Shown piece after piece: positions 1-12,359 of a stretch of DNA of 64,000 nt. Origin of the DNA: Larus michahellis (lineage: Eukaryota > Chordata > Aves > Charadriiformes > Laridae). The notes under the pieces are model-generated. The model was not told where the DNA came from and made no database searches. It was given only the letters and a program-made list of their open reading frames with translations. The position numbers and the translations under genes were made by a program. The stretch spans positions 74,438,080 to 74,502,079 of the forward strand of contig NC_133897.1 in NCBI RefSeq assembly GCF_964199755.1, given 5' to 3'. How positions within the stretch are numbered: the stretch's first letter is position 1; every line of letters starts with the position of its first letter.

Positions 1-352
1 GAACTAGTAAATTTCTCTCTCAGTTGACAGATTTCAGTGTTATTTTGATTGATCTGGTTTCTTATAAGGCTGATCTTCCTTAGACTTCCCAGTCAAGGCA
101 TTAGTTGACCAGAATCCTCTCCATCTGCAAAGAAATTACTGTGACTGCCAAACAAATGTTAAGTCCTTTGCAAAGATTAAAATGCAAGACCCTGTCTTGG
201 CACTGAAGTGTTGCTTCCTTGAGTGTCTCCTATTTGTAACAGGAATATCAAAGTTCTGGAGGTGGGAGGAATGAGATATACAAGTCTAACTCACATTAAA
301 AAAAAAAACAAAAAAAACACAACCCCCCAGACAGTATGTTGTTGTTTGGTTG

Positions 353-388
<36 letters not shown>

Positions 389-864
389 GGGCAGGGAGGA
401 GTGTTGGGTTTTTCTCCCTCAACCAAATGGACAATCTGTTTAGCGTAACACAACACAATCACTATTGCTATCTACAGAATGACAGAAAAGTAAGATAACA
501 TTAAAAAGGCATTTCTTTGCTATGACAGAGTGCAATAACAACCTGAAGTGTGAGCAGGTCTATTTTATTTCCCCATCCTAGCACTAGGGAGAAGAAAACT
601 GCAAGAAAACCGTTGGTACATCAGTTACTCTGGTAGAGGCATCTAGCCAAAGATGCCAGCTTGGTAAATTTGGGTGTGTAAGACTCAAGAACGGAGTTTA
701 TTAAAACAAAAATATTCCAAGAACAGTAGGAGGAAAGAGTCAACAGAGCTGTAGCTTGAAAACTTCTTTTCAAGTTTCCAGACTTTCGTTTTGTTCACAA
801 TGTTTTCTTGTGCAGAAAGATGACTAGTGACACATACACAAACCTGAAGAACTAGAATTTGAGC
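1..864. other. Flank beyond the candidate poly(A) site
   Basis: AT-rich sequence with no coding exon that I recognise. It contains a T11-G24 homopolymer junction (357-391). The convergent neighbour expected from human synteny, ADTRP, is not recognisable here. Confidence 0.5.
368..391 (+). repeat. G24 homopolymer preceded by T11
   Basis: An uninterrupted run of 24 G follows 11 T (357-367). It is prone to length variation and sequencing error and can form G-quadruplexes. The small open frame crossing it (polyglycine) is an artefact. Confidence 0.95.
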
Positions 865-870
865 TTTATT
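865..870 (-). other. Candidate distal poly(A) signal
   Basis: The minus strand reads AATAAA here. It is followed after about 25 nt by TTTGTGTATGTGTC, a GU-rich downstream element typical of cleavage sites. This is the most convincing poly(A) signal I saw for a minus-strand transcript at the low-coordinate end. It could terminate TMEM170B or be unused. Confidence 0.35.
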
Positions 871-3321
871 CACGTTTTAATACCTCCAAAAATCTCTGCT
901 TCGGAAACATGTTTCATATTTAGGAGCGAAGGAACTCGACCAGTTAGAAAGCCAAAGAGGACTTCACTTTCCAAAACACACAATGGAATCATAGAAAGCT
1001 TTAATGCAATGGCCAGGCACTAACAGAGGTAAGTCTAAAGTTCAGCTGTGCAAGTCTGAGTCCTGACTTGCATTAGCAAATACGTAAGACAAAACCATCA
1101 CGTTTAGTAAACTCCTGAAAAATTCCCCATTTGTTACCGGATGCCTGTGAAAGGTGCTGAGTTAGAGCTGCACTACATGGAAAGAAAGAAGGTGTATCAA
1201 AGAAAGCACCCACTGTAACAAGCCAAGTAGAAGCAAAGTCTCAAGGAGAGATTCCCTTCTGTTCCAGTTTGTTGTCCCCTCTCACTTTTACTGTTTCCTT
1301 ACTACCTGTCACCAGGCAAAAGCTTTTTTGCCTTGGATTCCTGAACCTATACACTATCACTCTGTTCCTTTCTTTAAAAAAAAAAAAAAAAATCTCCATT
1401 TTTTTCTGCTATTCAGGTAAAGAATAATTTAACATTAAAGTGTTCCAGCTCTGGATTTTCTCATCTGCTCCTGTAGTTTTTATTTTGACTTTTAGAAGTA
1501 TTCACATTAAGAACACTACCAGCCACAAATAATAAATAATACCTTGAGTACCAGACGTCATAAGCAAAGATAAAGTTGAGAGGAAAAAGATGAGGATTAA
1601 TTGTTTCAGTTTGCCCTAAGCCTTTAAATGTTAAGGCTTTTTACATTTGTAGACACAATATTCAGAAGCAGCATTAAAACAGAAGCGAAGGTGAGGATTA
1701 TTGCTTTGGTCGTTATCTAGAAGGGAGGAGTGGGAGGAAAGGGAGCGAGAAGGCCGGCAGAAAAGCAAGCATGCACAGGCCAAGATCACCACCTAGTGAC
1801 AGAACTTTTGCTTTGCAGGAGGTTTACTCGCATACCAATCAAGCTATTGTGCCAGAGAAACAAACCATCCAATCCTTTTACCATTATAATCCTCTAACGT
1901 AAGGATTATATATTCCTTCAGAATTAGGAAAAAAAAAAAAATCAGAGCATATGATCTGGTGCAGTAAGCTACTTAATACTTTGTTGGTTTTTTGCCTTTT
2001 TAAAAAAAAAAAAAAAAATCAAGAAAAAATAAATTCTTGAATTTGTGGAACGCTAATTTGCCAAGGCATCTGTTCTAATATTCCCTAAACTAAAAATGTA
2101 GTTAACTGAAAAGTTAAAAGTTATTTGAACCTGAGCAGTTTTAAAATTATTTTGGCATTACTCAACAGGGGCAGGTGTTTTTTTGCTCCAGTGGGACCCT
2201 GAAAAAGACAGACTAAGAACTCTATGAAAGCAGAAGCATCCCTCCTACAGGAGGGCAACAGCCCTAGATGTGTGCCTTCGGGCAGCACCTGACTGTGAAG
2301 GAGTGGCGGGTGAAGTATGAAGATTCCCTAGAATTTGACTTTAATTCTTCCAGCAGAATGTATTATTCTTTTCTTTTGTATCTCGCAACTTATTTTCCCT
2401 CCCTAGACAGCACTGCCATCGTTCAAAACAGTAAACTTAAGGCATGATCTTTGATGTGGACATCTATATTTTTATGTTCAAAATAACAAATCTCTCCTAC
2501 AGGTAGCGAGTTGAAAACTAACCTTTCAGATGAAGCTCATGCCATCCGCCCTCTTGTTATTGTCATGCTTTTTTTTTCCCCAGCCCTGAGAAATACACCT
2601 TTCTTTGCTCCATCCCTTTCAAACACTATGCAGATCTTTGCCATAACCTAGTGCATCCTGTCTTGGCCACCCCATCCCTTGCTCTGCTTCTGCATCCCGT
2701 CTAAGTTCCATGCTTTTCTTTGAAGGTATTCCATAGCTTGTGCCACCCAAGCGATCTACACTATCGTTTTCACGCGCGTGCCAATGGGCCTGTCATGTCA
2801 CCATCCAGCAGTCATTAACTTCTCAAACACTGTTATGCTTTATTCCAAATCACTCAAGCTACTTAGCTTTGTGATAATGGGATTAATTATGGCTTTAAAA
2901 AAAATATTATTTAAACCCTATCATTTTAGCATGCCAAACAATGCTGTGTATTATCTTGTAATCCTGTTTTTAGATGACTGTTTTCTACTGTCTTACATTA
3001 GTCTCTGACTATTCCCCTGTTGTGCTACCATGCCCAACATGCGACCTACTCCAAAAAGGCTATAACTAAAGCTCCAGGTTACCCAGTCCTAGGAACTGGG
3101 CTGCACACCTCACCCGGGTAGTGGCTGAACAAAAAATGAACCAACAACTCATGCTGAATAATTACTAGACAACAAATAACATCTAAAGCCTACAAGGAAT
3201 CGTACTAAAAGCAGAAGCTACACCCAATAAGCTTTTGAAATAAAAAGGCATGCATTAGCTGCAACTGCTACAGCACTGAAAAAATAGTGAAGGCATTGGA
3301 AACACCCTTTTTAAGGCAGAA

Positions 3322-3346
3322 TTTTTTTTTTTTTTTTTTTTTTTTT
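3322..3346 (+). repeat. T25 homopolymer
   Basis: Twenty-five consecutive T, i.e. A25 on the minus strand. If this is inside the TMEM170B 3' UTR, it would be an internal oligo(dT) priming site that can mimic a poly(A) tail in cDNA. I see no retrocopy attached to it. Confidence 0.9.
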
Positions 3347-5060
3347 AATAGCAGCAGGGACAGTTTAGACCGCTCTAAAGTAAAACACAACCACTGTACA
3401 AAGGTACTACTCAGGTAACAGGCACTGTGCAAAGGGATAGCTTTGTCTGTTTTTGGAGCTGTTGCGTTGAAATAACTGCATGTTAAATAGGAAGCTATAC
3501 GCTCAGACAATTGATTACTCTGGCTCCCCTTCTACTGACAAAATTTCAGGCTGCTATTCTACAGCAATATTTTCATTCAGCTTTTAACAATTAAAAAAAC
3601 CCACAACCCTGCAACTTCAATATCTATCATGCCTGGAATGCCAGTAACCAGCGTTTTCTATATCAACATAGGTAGGCTGATACACGCCATAATTAATTTG
3701 GACAAAAGGAACACACATTTGAAATAAAAATCAAGTCTTCATGCTCTATGAATAATTTAAACATGTATCCTATATTACAGTTGAACAAGCTCCACTCACA
3801 TTATACTTCTGTGCCCAAGCTTACTAGAAATACTTAAAAATGAGAAATAACAGGTATTATTTTTTGAAAGAAAGGGTAAAAAACTCAATTATTTACACAA
3901 GTACAGACAGCATGAGTTCAGCTAAACATGAACATATGTATAAAATTCTGTATTATACATCTATATTTATATCTACATATATGTATGTAGACATTATATA
4001 TTTTATAATATATAAAACATATTAATGTGGAGTTTTATTTTGTTAATATCTACCTCACCAGGCTAATTAGTTTTGACATGAAAAGATGAAACTATTTCTC
4101 TTGGGTGTCAGAAAGAGGGAAACAGATTCAAAAACCTTTCTGTGAAGCAATGTATAAGATACAGTGGCTTAACACCATTCCCCAAAAGTAAGCTCCTCAG
4201 AAAGCAATAAAGTCTGTTCTTCAGGAGAAAAATATGTCTTAAAAATAAACACATCTTTTTTTTTCCAAGGAGGAAAAGAAGTGCCCAAACCAGTTCTGAA
4301 TGAGCCATTTTGGCACACTAGAAATGGCATTCGGACATCATTCTTCCCAGAGACAGGGCTCCATTCTGGAAGCGGGGATGGACTTACCTTGGAGCAGCTC
4401 TAGCACTTTCAGCTCCTGCTCTCCCCCTGGTTCCTGATGCAGACACAGCTCAGTTTTTCCAGAGATCCAGATTTCCTGCAGTGGTCCAGGGCAAGCAGCC
4501 AGGAAGCACTTAGGGTGGTGAGGTGGCCCTGCTGTGGTCAGAGGTGGACCTCAAAGGTACCCTGCTGTTCTGCAGAGGCAGTTAGCCCACGCAGGGTGCA
4601 GAATTAAAGCAGCTCCTTGCTTCTGGCTGTTACTCCAAAAGCTTATACTTTTGCACAATATTGCATTGTACCTTACACAGGTTCCTCCAGAGTTTATAAC
4701 CAGAAGATTCAGGTATTTTGAATCTTTTCCTTCAGACTAATTCCCCTTCTTGTGCCTCCACCACTTGCAGTAAACACTCCTCTTGAAAGCAACTTTAACT
4801 TACAAATTAAAAAAAAAAACAAACAACCAAACAAAAAAATCCCCAAATGCACCCAATGAAAAAAATATTCCACCACTACTTCGAGATACAGCAACCTGGT
4901 TTTGTACTCTCTAAAGCCCCTTAAGCTCTTCATGAAAAATTAGCTATTATGATGCCATCTCTAAAAGCAGCACTTTCAGGCTGCATGGAAGAGAGACAGA
5001 TTTACTGATGAACGTTCTCAGACTGCTTTAATAAAATATAAAGCAAATAAAACCGTACCT

Positions 5061-5098
5061 TTTATTTAAAATAGCCAATACAAAGCTTACATTTTATT
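5061..5098 (-). other. Candidate proximal poly(A) signals (two AATAAA)
   Basis: Two minus-strand AATAAA hexamers (5098-5093 and 5066-5061) lie about 32 nt apart. They are followed at lower coordinates by a T-rich stretch that could serve as the downstream element. This is an alternative end for the TMEM170B 3' UTR. Hexamers are common in AT-rich DNA, so the call is weak. Confidence 0.25.
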
Positions 5099-8000
5099 TT
5101 GTCAAAATGACATCTCCAAAGGTAATGACCAATACACTCACAGTGAATTAGACTTCCTTAAAAACAAAGCACATGTGACAAATGCAGGAATAAATAGCAT
5201 CTACACACCTCAGCAGGTCAACAAAAAAATAAAACAAAGCAGAATAAAAAAACCCCACTTTTACATTATGTTGACCCAGCATATTTTTCCCCAAACAGTA
5301 TTCCGTTGTGAGCTGGCTTAATCTGATGAACTAAATCAATCTGTTTTCATTTCTGCAACCAATTTGTTTTCTAAACTATGCGTATCCAGTTGCATAAACA
5401 AATCTTCATTATAACCACAAAAGCAGGTGCCTCAGTTTCTGTTGTATCTAGCCACTTACATGTGTTTATTTGCTCAGGCATTTTTTTCCCACGTGCTAGA
5501 ATTTAACTATCAGGAACAGAGGCCACAGGTATTAAAATATTATGTGAAAAAAAAAAATGGAGAAATTAAAGTCTCGCCCACAACACACTCTAGTCGTGTG
5601 CCAACATAGATCCTATTGAGGTCTTTTTTAATCTATAATAAATAGATAATTTTATATATAGTCTAAATAAGATGCTTGGCAGGAACGCACCACTACAGTC
5701 TAGAAGAAAGTGCATCACTTAAGTATTAATTTTAGCTTTATTTTATGTGCACATTTGTACATTTCAAACAGGTTCACAAAATGTAAAACTTATGTTATCA
5801 GAGTATTTCATACAGAGGTTGACGCATAGCTTTATGACTACTTATTTATAAGCACATGCAATAAACTATGGGAAGTTTATGAAAACATTTTAACAGAAAC
5901 TTTTAATCAAATAAACAAGCACGAGAAGTTGTGTTTGACTTGTAAATTCTGTTTATAAGCTACTATGAAACATTTCCTATCACAGAAAAAAAAAAAAGAG
6001 ATAAAAACTACTTAAAGGCTCTTGAAATCTTACAATTGGACAAGTGGTCCATTGTGCCTCCACTCTAAAGCATGGAAGTGGAAATTGTGCAGAAAAAAAG
6101 TTTTACTTTAAATAATTGTCCAACTGTTATTGCTGCTTTTCCAAGAACCTGAAAGCGTACAGTGAAAACAGAACTAAACAGCCAAATGGACGTGTTTAGA
6201 TCAGTACGGCAATTAAAATGCAGAAGTTAACTACAAAAGTTTCTCAAAATGCTGTGGGTTTTTTTTATATGTACATAGAGGACTGTACACAAATAAGGAA
6301 ATAAAAAAGTTGCTTAAAAAAATGAAAGATAATAGTATACAGTATTTACAGCTTAAGTTATCACCCATTAAAGTACTATTGGTTTTTTTGAATTGTAGCT
6401 AAACTGTTACATGAACATGCAGTACATCCACAACTCAACCTTTTTCGCAGTGTAATATAGTCCTGTACAAAGCATAAATCAACAACATGTTAAATCACTC
6501 TTCTCCATCACTTGGAGAGAGCTATCTTTGAGCTTTGCAACAATGTCTAGGTCATGATCCTTTAGCTCGGGTACTTCACCAAATGAAAATATAAACATTT
6601 ATTCTAAAACAAATTTGCGGAATGCATTCTATCCACAAGACACTTTATGGCGAGATCTTGTGCTGCATTGTGTATGATCTATTGTTTCAGCCTTGCTTGA
6701 TGGAAACAGTATTGGAAGGGAACAATTTTATCAGTGCACTAATGGATACTTTTTGCCTTTTTCTTTCCTAAAGACGTACAGATTCCCTTTTTCCTTTCCT
6801 CCTTATTTGCTCAGCCAAATCCAAATGGTTATAACACTGATTGTGTTTGTAAAGCTTATAGTACAACTGTTATAGTTATCAATATAGATGTCAAACATCG
6901 TAGCCTTTTTCTAACTGTAAAATGGATATCTATCTTCAGTGATTTCTGTAAGCAGTTATGAAGAAATATATGCTATTCTATATATTGCCACAGTCAGAAG
7001 TTTAGTTACATAAATACCTGATTATTCTCTAAATCCCCAAGATACTAAGGACTTTCAAAACTTCAATATCTGTATAAAAGTTAACTACACTTCAAACAAG
7101 TAAAAACCTCCAGCCAAGTAATTTTAAAAAGTTTTAGATTTTTAGCTCTGGTGGCCTCATCAATATACCTTATATTGATGGACAATGCAGAAACCAATTT
7201 TTACAATGGCGATATTAAATAACTGAACTACACTTAAAAAGTTAGATCTCAAATCAGAAGCACTGTCATTTATACCAATCAAGTATTATTTATTTTAATC
7301 AAAATATTTCTTCAGTATTTACTTTGCCTTATAGGTTGGTGGGGTTTTTTTCAGTTCACAAAAGCAGCACAAAAGGACATACTATCCATTACCTTTAACA
7401 GCTGACAAATCTTACTAGTATTCCTGCATTAACTTCTTAAAGCACTCAGTACCTACAAGATGAACAATTAGAACTGGAAAAAAAAAGTGTGTCACTGAAA
7501 GAAGGTCCTTTAGATCATTACTTTAGAGTATAATTGTTTTGACTCCTGCTATACCGGGAAAAAAACCTAAGCAGTAACATAACTTTGCAGACTTCAAGAT
7601 ACCTTTGTGATTACACTTAAGCCTAATGCAGAAACTGATTTCAAGTATGAGTCTAGGCACAAACGTGGGAAACAGCATGCTGTCAGGACACCATCTTTCT
7701 CACTTAAAAGGTATCAAATGGTATGTACTCCGGTTAAAGTCTACTTTCTATGACAACTTCATTTTCACCAAAGGATGTGCAGCTAAGTACACAAACCAGT
7801 GCAGCCCAGATGAAGATTTCATTGCTGTAACAGAGTACAGAATATTTTTCTCACTGACCTTCAAGGTTGTGGTGGTATAATTGAGGTGTGACTGAAAATT
7901 TGACTTTTAACCCAATGCTGGGTTTTCAGCTGTTAAATTCACCTTTACACAAAGAACACTTATTTCTTCTGAAGCAACAGCTGAGGATTTAAACAGTCTT

Positions 8001-9200
8001 TTCACCTTGAGCTGCTCCCAATCTAGAGGTTAAAAAAAAAAAAAAAAAGAAATATTTCAAAAGGTATACTGTCAACATGCCAATGCAGTTGCGTGTTTAA
8101 TTCTGGTAGCACTCAAAGTTACATTGTAGCACTTACATAGATGTAGCACTCCCTTGTAATTTATAAACAAATTTCAGAATTTTCATTTTATGTCTAATTG
8201 CTTGGAATTAGATTCGGTTGCAGTTTTCATTCTAACTACCAACCTCCACATTTTTCCTTAACTGAAGTACACATATGATGAAAAAGGATATTTACAAAAA
8301 CAGAAGAGTAACTGAAAAAATTCTCACGTTAACCATTGTTTTTCTAAATCTTATTAGTCACATACTTTTTTTTTTTTTCCTCCCTGATTCATCCACACCT
8401 CATTACACCTAGGAATATTCTGTCTGAAGAAGAAAATTAATCATTTATGTGGAGTTATAAATGTGTGATGTTGAATGGCTATGTACAAAACCATGCAGCT
8501 TAATTCGTTCATGATATAATATTCTGATTTAATGCAGGAAAGGCATTATTAGAATATGCTTAGTGCATGAAATACATAAATTAAAACAGAAAATAACAAT
8601 CAAATCAGTTTTTATAGTTATTAGAGCTTAGACTTCATAACAGCTTCCACTCAAATGACATTATATATGCCTCCCCACCAACAGAATCGAAACAGAAATT
8701 GTAACCAAAATAAATATCAATATGCGATATGTTGAAGATTAATACTATAGAGTAAAAAAAAAGTGTACTTCAAAAACAGAAAGCTATATGACACAAAATC
8801 AGGACTACTCTCTTTGGTCCACGTTGAACGTTCGAATGTGGTTAAATTATTGGTTTCTTTAAAAAAGTTTCAACAGTAAACTTCAAATTATATCACTAGT
8901 CATGGTACACATTAGTTTCATAAACTCAGATTTACCCATGAAATGGAAGGCAAAAATTATTTGGGAATATAATCCCAAAATTAAATTGTATTAATGCATT
9001 ATTTGTTCTTTACTAGAAATTAATCATTAACAATGCACAGAATGTGCCTAATGAGACAATGCAGACAGTCAGAAAGCTATTTGAAGATAGCGCTAACAGA
9101 TCCTGTGTGGACATCTGCACAACACTGTGTTGTCCAAAGGGAACCAGAGTACCATCAGTGCCATTCACACACAAAACGTCTTTGTAGTCTAATATCAAGG

Positions 9201-9222
9201 CGGGGGACGGGGGTGGGGGGAA
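9201..9222 (+). repeat. G-rich tract, G-quadruplex potential
   Basis: Runs of five, five and six G separated by AC and T lie on the plus strand. The TMEM170B sense strand here is therefore C-rich, so any quadruplex would form on the template DNA strand rather than in the mRNA. Confidence 0.6.
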
Positions 9223-12200
9223 GGTTATCTGAAGTAATTTTCTTTTACTTGGACAAGTTATTTCAATTGTTAGTGTGTGCAAGGTATAGAACACACCCAA
9301 AAACATCACTCATACACATATATACACCATATATATATATATATGCGTACATTGCACTCTGACTAGAGCACCTTATGTTTAACAGTGCTGTTTCTAAGGA
9401 TGTGGAATGAAACTTCAAAGTTTCACAGACATAAGGCCACTTACACTTCCTTTCATTGCTGGAGTTATGCAGTAAGTTCATGCTATCACCAAAGAATACT
9501 TCATAGACAAACTATTTGTCCTCATATATCTCTCACAAGAAATAGTTAAAACCAATTTTCTATCAAACACATACCTTTGTCTCTGTTAAGCCACTTAGGC
9601 ATTATATTACCTGCTTATTCTTTGCTGCCAGGTGATAATGCCATATGAAGCAGAGACAACTAAGCACCTAACAATGTTTTAAAAGTTATTAGAATGACCT
9701 ATGCGTAAAAATAAATTGGAGGAAGGTAACTTTGCATCTGCAAAGATGCCTCCTTGTCAAAGGAGGAAAGTCACAATGGCAACAATTTAATTGGCACTGC
9801 AATTAAAATAAACAATGACGGTCATCAATAAAAATTTTGTATATGCATTTTGTAGTTAGCATGAGTCTGTTATCGTTTAACTTAGAGAAAGACAGCAAGC
9901 CATTGATCAGTGGTAGCCTAGTAGCCTCATACAATAAATAAGAATTGAAATGCTCGAGGAAATTTGGAAACTGGGAAGGAGTTTAAGTGTGAGGTAAAGT
10001 CATGAGACAATGTCAATTACTGAACACAGTGCTTCATGAAACAGATGGTTTTGATCCACACAAGCAGTTCCAGGTTGTCAAACAGAAGTGTTTTAATGTC
10101 TATTGACCAAGACATTATATCAAATAACCAAATTAATTAGAAATAGCAAAAATAGAACAAGAATGAAGATATGGTAATTTATTTTTTTAAATCCTCTCCC
10201 CTAAAAATATACATAACAAGGCACATAAGGAGAAATATCTTCAATTATTTTATTATTCAATTTGAGTTAAATACCTGAAACCAGTCTTCTCAATATTTAA
10301 AAAAATGGGGAGTTTAAATTGCCTTTTACAGATGTAATAATTTCATTGTCTACTAAAGTGCAATGATTGTTATGCCAAAAAGTATCAGCAGAAAGTAAAA
10401 AACTACAAGACAAAAAGCCCAAACCATGAAAAATAAATAAGTTTTTGAAGACATTCAAAACAGTGAGAATATATGTATTCAGCCACAGTTTAAAGCAGTT
10501 CAAAGCCAAAATATAACACTGAAAGGTTTATAAACCTACGTTTTACCTTGTTCCCTGCAAAGTCCATAACTTTGTACATTTTCCAAACAAGACTTAAATA
10601 CTTTTAAAGAAAAAAAAAAAATAATATTAGCATCCTTAGCACTTGAAAAAAAACAGTTTGTGGAGTAAAATAAAGGCAGACAGGTTAATTCATTATAGTA
10701 TTTTTAAGCACTAAGCAATACGCCTGGATTGCAAATTGTATTTTAACCATATTCTTTTATTTGCACGGTAGGTGCCAGTGGTTTCAGCAGTTCTGAAAGT
10801 CTTTCTGACATCTTAATAGCAAAACCTTTGAGTAATTTACTCTTCCCGTCAGCATTAAAAGCTGACTGCTGAAAAGCATTCAGTTAGAGGAAAGATGTAA
10901 AAGATCCCTTATTCCTCACACTGAATTTTGTGCCCTTTAAATTTTGCATTTCATAAATAATTAGTAATTAAACTTAAAATGTCTGTTCACTCCAAAACAT
11001 TCACATTTAAGACATTTCACATGCACAACACTACTGTCCCTTTTAAACTAGAAAAGCACAAACTACTGAAGTCTTTTGAAGTACTTGAAAGTTCCAGGTA
11101 TCTTAATCTTTCCAGAGACACAAAGTGTTCAGAAACAAGGTAGTAAATACATTAACGCTGCCCCACTTCCAAACTTTTGTAGTATAGTAACTATTTATTA
11201 AACACAACATTTTTGTTTGGTAGAAAATCAGAACATATTTTTTTTACCCCTTTCTATTTTCCTCGTAGGTGTACCCTTTTAAAGTCTGTTATATTTCTGT
11301 GTTCTTTAAAGAATACATGTAGGGTTATGAGTCCTACCAGTGCTTAAATAAATATAGTGAGCTTATGTGCAACAAGTGGCCTTTCTGAGCTTTTCAGAAG
11401 GACTGGTAACCACCTCTGCTTAAGACAAAATAATTTCAAGGAAAGCAACAATTTAAGATTTCTTTGTGCATACGCAACACATTATACTTAGTAACCCCCA
11501 TACAGTCTCCTTAAACTACTGCTTTCCGACAAGCTAAACCCATGAAGAAATGATGTGCTGAGCTTCAGAAAACTGCCATGAGCAGTCCTACACGTAATGC
11601 TAATTACATCAGGGTTGCTAAAGTTGTGGTTCTTAAACCCCATCAATGTTCATCTATACTTCAAAACAGACCTAACAGTTAGTTTGGATGCTGAATAAGA
11701 ATATTCAGTATTCAAAGATATTCTGCTAATACAGAAGTCAGTTATCTTGCTATTTTTCCTGAATTCAAGTAGACTGTATGTTCACAGCATTCTTCTATAA
11801 TTACAATTTCAAAGCTTACCCAACCAACCGTTAAGAATTAAACTCCAAGTTTGGCACATGCAGCGATTTTCACGAGTGTCCCTTCATTTTATTACAACAC
11901 TGTTAAGAACAATAATCCCATCACCAAGCATTACCCTGACTGGCAGCTAATTCAAGGTGCTTTATCTCAACTTCTCACACATGGATTGCACCTTGCCTGC
12001 GATTGAGGCACATAAGGCGCAGTGCAGAAGTACGACAGTTCAGACACTAGAGGACAGTCTGTTCATTTGACTGAACCTCTAGATTTGGAGTGCAGGTTCC
12101 ACATAGCTTCCTTCTTCTTGCACTAGAATTCAAGTTCGTAAACTGATGAATCCACTTTCAGGAAGCTTCTTTTCAGATTAAAGATTTCTTTAAACTAGTG

Positions 12201-12228
12201 GATTTTTTTTTCCCCTTCTACATAAATC

Positions 12229-12359
12229 TCAAAGCGTTGCAAGAATTCTTGAAAATGAGATAATTAATGTCAGTACTGTCTGTCCAACACCAAAGACAAG
12301 AGCTTCTAAGGGAGCCATATTCTTTCCTGCTACTCTGTAAATTCCAGCTACTGCAGCAC
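12229..12359 (-). CDS. TMEM170B: TMEM170B coding exon 3 (last coding exon)
   Basis: The exon follows the acceptor GTGATTCTTAG (its AG at 12361-12360). GT completes Ser90 and the exon continues [20 protein letters not shown], then the last hydrophobic segment, ending RILATL and TGA at 12231-12229. It is too short and has no start codon of its own, so a simple open-reading-frame scan misses it. I found it by translating the reverse complement and matching the family C-terminus. Phase and length fit exon 2 exactly. Confidence 0.95.

Larger units (their letters stand above)
865..12228 (-). other. TMEM170B: Probable long 3' UTR of TMEM170B (far end uncertain)
   Basis: Downstream of the TMEM170B stop lie more than 11 kb of AT-rich sequence with no recognisable coding exon on either strand. 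Human TMEM170B is known to have a very long last exon, so much of this is probably 3' UTR. Minus-strand AATAAA hexamers are frequent, for example at 11.19, 5.73 and 5.06 kb and at 870-865. The last has a GT-rich stretch about 25 nt beyond it, as a genuine cleavage site would. Five Pumilio-type TGTANATA elements lie between 6.2 and 9.4 kb on the mRNA strand. The far end is inference; a shorter UTR ending near 5 kb or even 11.2 kb is possible. Confidence 0.4.

Noticed and set aside
223-498. 91-codon open frame with a polyglycine run
   Set aside because: It is produced by the G24 homopolymer and low-complexity flanks.
962-1000. GGAATCATAGAAAG as a reverse-oriented CR1 3' tail
   Set aside because: There is only one partial octamer unit and none of the CR1 3' UTR sequence follows it.
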